Positions 47,617 through 54,947 of a DNA stretch of 54,947 nucleotides are shown here, in pieces (the first letter of the stretch is position 1; the number at the start of each line of letters is the position of its first letter). Both the position numbers and the translations under genes were made by a program. Under the pieces are notes generated by a model that saw nothing but the letters and a program-made list of their open reading frames with translations, was not told where the DNA came from and searched no databases. This DNA comes from Candidatus Woesearchaeota archaeon (GTDB lineage Archaea; Nanobdellota; Nanobdellia; Woesearchaeales; ARS49), in the NCBI GenBank assembly GCA_016929895.1, contig JAFGHW010000015.1, positions 1-54,947 on the forward strand, read 5' to 3'.

Positions 47617-47976
47617 CTATTCTGCAGGTTCTTCTATCTCTTCTAAAGATTCATCTTCTTCAGAAGGCTCTTCGTCGCCAAAATCCTCAGAATCTTCTGG
47701 AGCAGATTCTGGCTCAGGAGCTTCTTCTTCAGGCTCTTCAGCAGTTTCTTCTGAAGGAGCTTCTGACTTATCTTTGCTGACAACTTCTGCAAAGCCGACT
47801 TTCTTTAAAACTTTAGTAACTTTAATGCGAACTTTATCACCTTGCTTAACACCAGGAACAAACAAAATAAAACCATCCTTCTTAGCAATGCCGTCGCCTT
47901 TCTCGCCAACAGCCTCTATTGTTACATCCAACTCTTCACCTACGCTAACTGGTACACGATACATTTCACATTTCAC
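47617..47976 (-). CDS. TRAM-domain protein with long acidic tail
   Basis: VSVGEELDVTIEAVGEKGDGIAKKDGFILFVPGVKQGDKVRIKVTKVLKKVGFAEVV followed by about 50 aa rich in Glu/Asp/Ser/Pro. Confidence 0.88.
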   Translation of the reverse strand: MKCEMYRVPVSVGEELDVTIEAVGEKGDGIAKKDGFILFVPGVKQGDKVRIKVTKVLKKVGFAEVVSKDKSEAPSEETAEEPEEEAPEPESAPEDSEDFGDEEPSEEDESLEEIEEPAE

Positions 47977-48075
47977 CTATTTAATTTAATTTAAATCTCG
48001 CACAAAAGTGCGATAAGAAGATTAATAAGAAGGCATTTATAAAGGTTGTGAAAAAAGAAATAAAAACAAAAAAAA

Positions 48076-49065
48076 TCAAACATCAACCAAACCAATGTCT
48101 TTAATCATAAAACTTGCTTCGTTTTCTGGCAGATTCGGAGCATCAACCATCTTGGCAACTCTTGAGCCTTTTTTGCCTCTTCTGATATAAATTCTGTATG
48201 TTGAATTATGCCCAACAATATTTCCGCCAATAGCCGCAGTAGGGTCGCCAAAAAACATATCCGGCTTGGACATAACCTGATTTGTCACATAAATCAAAAC
48301 ATTATGCTTGTCAGCCAAACGCATCAGAGTATGCATATGCTTATTGATTTTTTGCTGTCTCTCAGCCAAAGTTCCTCTGCCAATAAACTCTGCCCTAAAA
48401 TGAGAAGTCAATGAATCAACAATAACAACACGAACATTATCGCCGTTTTCAATCAAATCCTTAATCTTATCAGTCAAAAGCATCTGATGATCAGACGTGT
48501 AAGCCCTTGCAACCTTAATCTTTTTAAGAATCTCGGTAGAATCCAAATTTAAAGGCTCTGCGATCTGAATAATACGCTCTGGCCTAAAAGTCCCCTCTGT
48601 ATCAATAAATACAATACTGCCATTAGCACCGCCTTGTTCCAAAGGCAACTGAGCCCTCACAGCCAAAACATGAGCAATCTGAGACTTGCCAGAACCAAAC
48701 TGTCCGTATACTTCTGTAATCGAACCGGTTTCAAAACCGCCGCCCAATAATTTATCAAATTCCTCAGAACCAGAAGTTATCTTAATAGCCTGCATTCTTT
48801 TCTGAAGCAATTGCTCGCCTGACTCAAAATTCAATTCCATATTAGCGCGGGCAACAGCAATAACTTTTTTAGCAGTAGATTCAGAAACATCAGCAGCCCC
48901 AACAATCTCGCCAGGCGTTGCAACAGCAATAGACATTAAATCATTAAAACCTGAACCCGAAAGCTTTTCCAAAGTCGCAGGACCAATGCCAGGCAAATCC
49001 TCAATAGACCTAATTTTCTTCATTTTTATTTTTGGTTTTTCCAATTCTTGTTCCATAAATATCAT
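48076..49065 (-). CDS. radA: DNA repair and recombination protein RadA
   Basis: HhH IEDLPGIGPATLEKL, ITEVYGQFGSGKSQIAHVLAV, VFIDTEGTFRPERI, VIVDSLTSHFRAEFIGRGTLAERQQKINKHMH. Confidence 0.95.
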   Translation of the reverse strand: MIFMEQELEKPKIKMKKIRSIEDLPGIGPATLEKLSGSGFNDLMSIAVATPGEIVGAADVSESTAKKVIAVARANMELNFESGEQLLQKRMQAIKITSGSEEFDKLLGGGFETGSITEVYGQFGSGKSQIAHVLAVRAQLPLEQGGANGSIVFIDTEGTFRPERIIQIAEPLNLDSTEILKKIKVARAYTSDHQMLLTDKIKDLIENGDNVRVVIVDSLTSHFRAEFIGRGTLAERQQKINKHMHTLMRLADKHNVLIYVTNQVMSKPDMFFGDPTAAIGGNIVGHNSTYRIYIRRGKKGSRVAKMVDAPNLPENEASFMIKDIGLVDV

Positions 49066-49101
49066 CCTCCTTTTTATTAATTATTGTAATAGAAGAGGCA
49101 A

Positions 49102-49350
49102 TTAAGCCTCTTCTGCAGCCTCCCAATCTTTAAGAGCCAAAGCCTCATAAGCCTTGCTCAGCACAACAATTGCCTTTGGCAAATCACTAACACTTAAATT
49201 ATTAGTGCGCTGCCATTCACCTTTCTCGTCCTTGTATCCTTTTTCAAAAGACACAGACTTGAAACCGTTTCCATCCTTGGACTTATTAGCCCAGATAGAG
49301 GCAGTTACTGTGCCTGCCCTAAATTTTTGTATTGGTGTTTTTTTATTCAT
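49102..49350 (-). CDS. small FRAG..IW-type protein, paralog A
   Basis: KFRAGTVTASIWANKSKDGNGFKSVSFEKGYKDEKGEWQRTNNLSVSDLPKAIVVLSKAYEAL. Confidence 0.85.
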   Translation of the reverse strand: MNKKTPIQKFRAGTVTASIWANKSKDGNGFKSVSFEKGYKDEKGEWQRTNNLSVSDLPKAIVVLSKAYEALALKDWEAAEEA

Positions 49351-49498
49351 TCATAACACCTCCACAACTTTAAAGGCCGCGGTTTTTAATAACCTTAACT
49401 CAGGATTTTCCGCAAAAAATAACAATTTTATCGCCGATTTTGCGAAAAACAATGTATTTCACGTTATGAAATCGAAAATAATCACGAAAAAACCGAAA

Positions 49499-49765
49499 CT
49501 AAACTTCTAATGCTTCCTCGGTAACATTAAAATCATTATTAGTTATAATCAAATGCTCATATGCCTTATCCAAAACCAAAGATGCCTTGGGCAAATCACT
49601 AATACGCAAAGAAGCAGAATTCTTCCAATTGCCTTCTTTGTCCCTATAGCAACGCCCAATCGTGATAGTATGGAATTCAACATCCTTGCCATCTTTTTGG
49701 CTTTTATTTTTCCAAATTGCAGCGCTTATAGGGCCTGCACGAAACTTTTTTTCAGGCTTATTCAT
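49499..49765 (-). CDS. small FRAG..IW-type protein, paralog B
   Basis: KFRAGPISAAIWKNKSQKDGKDVEFHTITIGRCYRDKEGNWKNSASLRISDLPKASLVLDKAYEHL. Confidence 0.85.
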   Translation of the reverse strand: MNKPEKKFRAGPISAAIWKNKSQKDGKDVEFHTITIGRCYRDKEGNWKNSASLRISDLPKASLVLDKAYEHLIITNNDFNVTEEALEV

Positions 49766-49905
49766 TTTAACACCTCTTCCTTTTCGGGTTTTATTTCATA
49801 TCTCCTTTATATTAGGGGATTTTATATCCCCAAGGAGACGAGGTTAAGAATATAGAAATAAAATTCATTTATATAGTTCGCACGCACATGGCCAGTGGGT
49901 TTAAA

Positions 49906-50361
49906 CTATTGCAGAACAAGAATAACACACAAAATACAAACAAACAAGAAAACCAAATGCTCAACAACACTTCCTGTTTCAATAAAACCCTGAATTCTTA
50001 ACTGCTTTAAAGGATGAACCATATTAATGCCTGCTTTTGTAAGACCATCCGAGACTAGGTGGGAGATGTATCCTATGAATACTGCAGAACCGTATCTTGA
50101 ATTAAAGCCAATATCAATTATCAACCAAAGCGCCAAAGGAATCCAAACAGAATGTAAAATACCCCTATGACCAAATATTTTTGAAAATACCTTAAGACCG
50201 GGAATTTTTGAATTAATCTTAGAATTTTCATGATCTATATCCGGAAGCAAAGCAGCAAAAACAACAATTGCAATAAAAATATACTTATTGGCTGGATGAA
50301 TAAAAGCCAATGCAAGCAAAGCAAACAAAACACCAAAAGCCAGATGAGTATGATACATCAT
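49906..50361 (-). CDS. YdjM/DUF457-like membrane-bound metal-dependent hydrolase
   Basis: MMYHTHLAFGVLFALL, ALLPDIDHENSKI, FGHRGILHSVW, GYISHLVSDGLTKAGI. Confidence 0.85.
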   Translation of the reverse strand: MMYHTHLAFGVLFALLALAFIHPANKYIFIAIVVFAALLPDIDHENSKINSKIPGLKVFSKIFGHRGILHSVWIPLALWLIIDIGFNSRYGSAVFIGYISHLVSDGLTKAGINMVHPLKQLRIQGFIETGSVVEHLVFLFVCILCVILVLQ

Positions 50362-51341
50362 TGTGCTTTAATTCTCGCCAATTCTTCAACAGGGTCGGGT
50401 TCTGGAAAAACCAACTGGGCAACAAATTCAAGCCTGTCAAAAAAAGTATTCTTATTAACCCTTCCAACCACTTTAACCAAAGAACCTAACAGCTCTGTCT
50501 TAATAGACTCAAAAGAATCAGGAGAATTTTTGTACTCAAGCATTTCTTCCTGTGATTTTTTCAATAATTTTTCAGCCTGGTTTTTAAACAAAACACAACG
50601 CATATTTTCTGAACCATCATCAACAATAATATTAAAAACATAAGAAAAATCAGGAGTCACTAAATTATGAACCGGACAAGTGAATTGCCCGTCTTCCTCT
50701 TTTACCCTCTTGCCGCACTCAGGGCAGACTTCATAAAACCTGGGCTCAAAAGACTGAACAATAGTCCCAAGAATAGCCACATTTTGATCGGTTTCATCCA
50801 AATCCTTAATCTCTTTTCTTCTTGCCTCGGCCTGCTGCTTAATCTCTCCAATGCTGACACCATTAGGACTGACAATAATGTTACTCTTATCATTCAAATG
50901 AACCTCTTTTCTGCCCTGATTATTCCTAACTAGGCCGCCTGTAACCCGGATTATACTTCCTATTGACAAGCCAGGAATCTTATCTGTTTGAGAACCCCAG
51001 CAAACAACACGAATAACACCAGTTTCATCGCCGCACAAGAAATTGCCGACCTTGCCTGTAGAACCATCCTGACGATTAAATTCTCTAACTTCGTAAACCT
51101 GCTGAACCTTAGCATTAAATTCAATATTTCTCATGCCTTCATAAATATCCTTAATCTGACCAGAACTTTCAACCAGCTTAACACCCAATTCATTAGCAAT
51201 AATATGCGCTGCACCATCTTTGCTTATCAAACCAGAAAGCTGCTCTAGTTTAGTATTAATCCTTGCTTTAATATCATCTTCAGAAAGACCTGACTGTTCT
51301 GTAATTTTCTTAATCATCTCATCAAAAGGTATGCGAATCAA
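50358..51341 (-). CDS. replication protein A / archaeal single-stranded DNA-binding protein
   Basis: OB fold VQQVYEVREFNRQDGSTGKVGNFLCGDETGVIRVVCWG; zinc finger CPECGKRVKEEDGQFTCPVH. Confidence 0.9.
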   Translation of the reverse strand: MIRIPFDEMIKKITEQSGLSEDDIKARINTKLEQLSGLISKDGAAHIIANELGVKLVESSGQIKDIYEGMRNIEFNAKVQQVYEVREFNRQDGSTGKVGNFLCGDETGVIRVVCWGSQTDKIPGLSIGSIIRVTGGLVRNNQGRKEVHLNDKSNIIVSPNGVSIGEIKQQAEARRKEIKDLDETDQNVAILGTIVQSFEPRFYEVCPECGKRVKEEDGQFTCPVHNLVTPDFSYVFNIIVDDGSENMRCVLFKNQAEKLLKKSQEEMLEYKNSPDSFESIKTELLGSLVKVVGRVNKNTFFDRLEFVAQLVFPEPDPVEELARIKAQ

Positions 51342-51406
51342 ACTACCACCTCACAAAAAGGAGTGCACAAATGATTTAAATAGTTTTGTATAATGCAGAA
51401 TAGTTA

Positions 51407-52300
51407 TCAAAAATTCGGGACAAAATAGAAGTTTAAAGGATTTTCCAAAGCAAACCTAATAACAACAGGGTCAGAATCAAAAGGGTTATCCAGATTATTC
51501 ATTTTAACATCAAAAACATAAGTCTCAGTATCAGGAATCTTTTCAAAAAGCCATTCGACTTCTTGTGTACTAATTTCTTTAACACACTCATCAATACCAG
51601 AAGAATGAACACACTCCAACAGGGCATCTACTTTAGAAGGCAGAGAAGAAAAATCATCCAAAAGAGCATCAGCATCCACTCTAAAAGAAGGTCTTACAAC
51701 ATAAATACCAATCCCAATAGCATCAAACTCCTTTAAAACCACAGACATGACCTCGCCGTAATGCTCTTTTTTGTCAGCAGGAGCAATCAAAGGCAATGAA
51801 ATAGGCTTGACAGGAATGCCTAAGATTTCATTTTTAGAAACAACAAATTCATAATTATCCCTGGGAATATAACTTGGATATTTTGAAAAATAAAAATCAA
51901 GATTAAAATTAAGATAATGCTCAAATATTTGATAAAAATCAATATCCTGGTAACATTTTTTGTTATCTTTAAACCAAAAGGGATATCTTCCAGTTATATC
52001 CTTGAGAGGCAAAGGACCAATAACACCACAAGGCTCATTTTGAAAAATAAAACCTGCATTAAAAGCAATATCCCCCAATGCCTTGTATACAGAATACTTA
52101 GCAGACTGGTCAACAAATAACATTAATTTATCACCCTCCTGATAAGCATTCATCAAAACAACCTCTTGCTCACCAATCCGCATCTTAAAAACATCAAGCT
52201 TTGCGTACAATTGAATAACAAGAAAAACAACAACAATCGCCACTATAATAACCAAAAAAGCAGAATAATCCATTGCTTTTTTATTTTTAAATAACCTCAT
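51407..52300 (-). CDS. N-terminally membrane-anchored pilin-like/secreted protein
   Basis: MRLFKNKKAMDYSAFLVIIVAIVVVFLVIQLYAKL (short basic leader + TM) and extracytoplasmic domain. Confidence 0.7.
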   Translation of the reverse strand: MRLFKNKKAMDYSAFLVIIVAIVVVFLVIQLYAKLDVFKMRIGEQEVVLMNAYQEGDKLMLFVDQSAKYSVYKALGDIAFNAGFIFQNEPCGVIGPLPLKDITGRYPFWFKDNKKCYQDIDFYQIFEHYLNFNLDFYFSKYPSYIPRDNYEFVVSKNEILGIPVKPISLPLIAPADKKEHYGEVMSVVLKEFDAIGIGIYVVRPSFRVDADALLDDFSSLPSKVDALLECVHSSGIDECVKEISTQEVEWLFEKIPDTETYVFDVKMNNLDNPFDSDPVVIRFALENPLNFYFVPNF

Positions 52301-52698
52301 GGCGATACCTCAAGAACAACATTATTAACATTATCCTTATAACCAGGCAAAAAAAGCTTAAGCTTAACAGAAGATTCTTTTAAATCGCCCCTTGAACACT
52401 CTTCTTTATTATTAACAACAAAAGAATAACCAATCTGTTTATCATAAAATGAATCCAAAACATGTTCTAAATCTGAACAGTCGACAGGTAAATCAGCAAG
52501 AACATGTGCATTAACAGGAACACGAAAAAAATTCAATAATTGAGAACCAGACTGAATTTCAGAAACAGTTGCCCTGACCTTGTTTATATCACCAGGACCC
52601 AGATAATTCATAAGCATAAAAAAACCAAAAAAGAACAAAGCTATAAAACCTGCTGCAACCAAAAAATTCATGCCCCACATAGCCCCTTTAATTTTCAA
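52297..52698 (-). CDS. N-terminally membrane-anchored pilin-like protein
   Basis: MKIKGAMWGMNFLVAAGFIALFFFGFFMLMNYL. Confidence 0.7.
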   Translation of the reverse strand: MKIKGAMWGMNFLVAAGFIALFFFGFFMLMNYLGPGDINKVRATVSEIQSGSQLLNFFRVPVNAHVLADLPVDCSDLEHVLDSFYDKQIGYSFVVNNKEECSRGDLKESSVKLKLFLPGYKDNVNNVVLEVSP

Positions 52699-53176
52699 AA
52701 TCCCTTAACCTCCCAGAATAAACCTGATCAATAGTCAACTTGTCTATTTTGCCTGTGTCTACTATAATAACAGGGCGCTCTTCAATAAAACGGTCATACC
52801 TGACAGGAACTAAAACAACAGCATCATCATAAAAATCCTTATTAAAATAAATTGGTTTTTTATTAAAAACAAGCTTAAAACCCACTTCTTTTGAAGAGCC
52901 GGTGTTATCAAAAGAATCATTAATAAATCTTTGGTCAAAACAACCGCCCTTGCATGTATGACCAGGATATAAACGGAACAACAACCAATCATAAATAGAC
53001 ATCTTATTATAAACCCTGTCAGCCAAAACAATATTTTCCAAATTCTGAGTCTTAACAGCATTATCAAGAATAACAGAAGGAATATAAACAACAATAAACA
53101 CAACAATCAAAGTCATAGGTATGTAAATAAACCATTTCCAAACATGCTGAGTTTGCGCTTTTTTATTTATATGCAT
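52688..53176 (-). CDS. N-terminally membrane-anchored pilin-like protein
   Basis: MHINKKAQTQHVWKWFIYIPMTLIVVFIVVYIPSVIL. Confidence 0.7.
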   Translation of the reverse strand: MHINKKAQTQHVWKWFIYIPMTLIVVFIVVYIPSVILDNAVKTQNLENIVLADRVYNKMSIYDWLLFRLYPGHTCKGGCFDQRFINDSFDNTGSSKEVGFKLVFNKKPIYFNKDFYDDAVVLVPVRYDRFIEERPVIIVDTGKIDKLTIDQVYSGRLRDFEN

Positions 53177-54215
53177 TCTTAATACCCTCTAAAATACCCG
53201 AAGCAATAGCCTTTTTACCCTTGATTCCAAAAGTATCTTTAACCTGAATATTACCCACTTCTAACAAAACCGCTGGTTTATCTTTGATTAGGATTGAAAA
53301 TTGCTCATCAGACTTTTGCTCAGGAATAACAGGAATAACAGCAATACTAGTAATTTTAACATTGTTTTCAATCAAAGCAGAAGAAACAGAATTAACCAGT
53401 TCACAAGCCAATCTTAAACTCTCTTCCCTTTTGTCTGAATCATAATTAATATACGCCTTAACAAAATTCTCCAAAGCAGGATAAGAACCAACATGAATAG
53501 AAACAACTGCATCACGAATTCTAGACTTTCTATCATTAACAGACAAAGCAAAATCGCCATCCCTTGTTAAATCACCCAAAATATTAACAGTATCCAAAGA
53601 CCTTGCCATGCCTGCAATTTCCCTAGTTAATATGTATTCTTTCAAATTGTCAAAACTAAAACCAACACTGCCCTGTCTTAAATCAGACGTATAACCATGA
53701 GCAGGATCTAATGTAATCGCGTTACCAGTTATTTTTTCTGAAGGACAAGACAATAAAAAGATATTTAATTTCTTTTTATTACCATGAACATCATCAATTA
53801 ATAAATTGTTTCCTAATAAAGCAAATCTCGGAAGAACAAAAGGCTCTTTGAATTTTAATACAGTCTCCTCAAAATTAACAGAAGGATCTGAAGTAAAAAA
53901 ATACCTGCCAGCATTTTTTTCAAGCATTGAATCTTCAAAAACAGTAATAACATTTTTTTCAAAAGAATAATTAAACTTAGGAGAAAAATCAGTTCTTTGA
54001 GGCAAATAATACAAAACAACATTATCCCTTGAAGCCAGTAAAGAATCAATAGACAAAGCAATATCCGTAGCAAGAAACTTTTTTTCAAAAGTATAAGTAG
54101 AACCCAAGCCATGAACAAACCACAACAAGTACATTAACACTGCAACAGCGACTAACATAACAAAAGCAGGATGAGCTAATAAATCCAAGGCCTCCCCTTT
54201 TTTTGAATTAAACAT
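53163..54215 (-). CDS. membrane-anchored protein with C-terminal N-acetylmuramoyl-L-alanine amidase (Amidase_3)-like fold
   Basis: MFNSKKGEALDLLAHPAFVMLVAVAVLMYLLWF; LDPAHGYTSD..., LTRDGDFALSVNDRKSRIRDAVVSIHVGSYP, PAVLLEVGNIQVKD...ASGILEGIKNAY. Start 54215 is 1 nt after the upstream stop; the track's 54584 extension is an overlap artefact. Confidence 0.72.
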   Translation of the reverse strand: MFNSKKGEALDLLAHPAFVMLVAVAVLMYLLWFVHGLGSTYTFEKKFLATDIALSIDSLLASRDNVVLYYLPQRTDFSPKFNYSFEKNVITVFEDSMLEKNAGRYFFTSDPSVNFEETVLKFKEPFVLPRFALLGNNLLIDDVHGNKKKLNIFLLSCPSEKITGNAITLDPAHGYTSDLRQGSVGFSFDNLKEYILTREIAGMARSLDTVNILGDLTRDGDFALSVNDRKSRIRDAVVSIHVGSYPALENFVKAYINYDSDKREESLRLACELVNSVSSALIENNVKITSIAVIPVIPEQKSDEQFSILIKDKPAVLLEVGNIQVKDTFGIKGKKAIASGILEGIKNAYK

Positions 54216-54216
54216 T

Positions 54217-54654
54217 TTAAGCAAAATTAATAGATAATTCCTTATTCTTGTTACAAATTTTAATAGCATTAGACGCTTCTGGAACAACAGTGACCCAATA
54301 TTCCGTAATACTAACACCAATATCTTTCTTAATATCTGGGAGGATTTCACATTTCTTATCTTTTTCAACCAAACACAAACAAGGCCTGCCAGAACAACCA
54401 GGCTCAGTATTATCCCAAGAATACAAAAATAAAGAATATGCTTTGCCTGAAGGCCGGATAACAACATCAAAACAAGAACCCTCTTCCAAGCTCTTAAATT
54501 CCTGCAAAATCGTATCAAAATTCTGCTCAGCAATAGTAGGTTCTTCAGCAAACAAAGCATGATACGCTGCAAAAACCGCAGCAATCAAGATTAAAAAAAT
54601 TAATGCTCCAAAAACAAAATTAATGGCCTTTTCCAAAACACTAGTCTCAACCAT
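54217..54654 (-). CDS. N-terminally membrane-anchored protein of the same operon
   Basis: MVETSVLEKAINFVFGALIFLILIAAVFAAYHALFAEEP; Cys-containing exported domain. Confidence 0.7.
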   Translation of the reverse strand: MVETSVLEKAINFVFGALIFLILIAAVFAAYHALFAEEPTIAEQNFDTILQEFKSLEEGSCFDVVIRPSGKAYSLFLYSWDNTEPGCSGRPCLCLVEKDKKCEILPDIKKDIGVSITEYWVTVVPEASNAIKICNKNKELSINFA

Positions 54655-54692
54655 AAACAAGCATATAAGAAAAGTGTATATAAACATTTCGA

Positions 54693-54947
54693 CTATTTAC
54701 AACAATACAAAGTATGACCTTGAGTTGCCTTTTGCTGGCAATCACGCCAATCAGTACCCATATTAATCAAACCCTGAGCATTACAAGTCTCTAAAGGCAA
54801 ACAACGACGATTAGAAAACAATTCTTCACAAACATTCCTGGTCTTAATATCCTTAGTAACGTCCTTTTCAACTTCTTCTGTTATGTTGATATATTTTTTT
54901 GTCTGCGCAGGGATCTGAGAAGTCAAAATAAAAGTCATAACCACTAA
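54693..54947 (-). CDS. Cys-containing exported protein (RRCLP...YCC motif), N-terminus probably beyond window edge
   Basis: NVCEELFSNRRCLPLETCNAQG...TLYCCK*; reading frame open to the window edge (..VVMTFILTSQIPAQT). Confidence 0.55.
   Translation of the reverse strand, partial: LVVMTFILTSQIPAQTKKYINITEEVEKDVTKDIKTRNVCEELFSNRRCLPLETCNAQGLINMGTDWRDCQQKATQGHTLYCCK

Noticed and set aside
53216-54584. Track ORF 53163-54584 read as a single 473-aa protein
   Set aside because: The first 123 codons overlap the 54217-54654 gene in another frame; ATG 54215 directly follows that gene's stop, so the real start is there.
1-54947. CRISPR arrays, rRNA genes, transposases, integrases
   Set aside because: No spaced direct repeats, rRNA signatures or recombinase motifs seen on either strand.

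Overview
AT-rich, gene-dense archaeal window. The mix of archaeal RadA/RadB, RPA, RFC-L, HerA-Mre11, MBF1, Nip7, translin and archaeal-type GlyRS/ValRS with a bacterial-type AspRS and Tgt suggests a DPANN lineage (Woesearchaeota/Pacearchaeota-like); this lineage call is inference. About 50 genes are supported, plus one intron-containing tRNA-Phe(GAA), one candidate structured ncRNA of about 270 nt, and several palindromic promoter elements. No CRISPR array, rRNA or transposase was seen. Most notable: (i) a surface-glycosylation-like operon (37.8-45.0 kb) pairing two STT3-like GT-C membrane proteins with two paralogous membrane-anchored thioredoxin-fold proteins lacking CXXC, one fused to a large unrecognised domain; (ii) a type IV pilus-like locus (16.8-24.5 kb) with three tandem paralogous polytopic membrane proteins, coiled-coil accessory proteins, an RHH regulator translationally coupled to the secretion ATPase, and a FlaJ-like platform; (iii) a minus-strand operon of membrane-anchored pilin-like proteins that includes an N-acetylmuramoyl-L-alanine-amidase-fold protein (51.4-54.9 kb); (iv) a bacterial-type AspRS with a clean deletion of the GAD insertion domain, next to a bacterial-size Tgt and AsnRS; (v) a PocR-GGDEF protein, rare in archaea, with a degenerate I-site; (vi) an ArvA/ArvB/ArvC-like vesiculation cluster; (vii) nested inverted repeats at the promoter of an AbrB-PhoU regulator. 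All homology calls are from reading motifs by eye; no database search was run.
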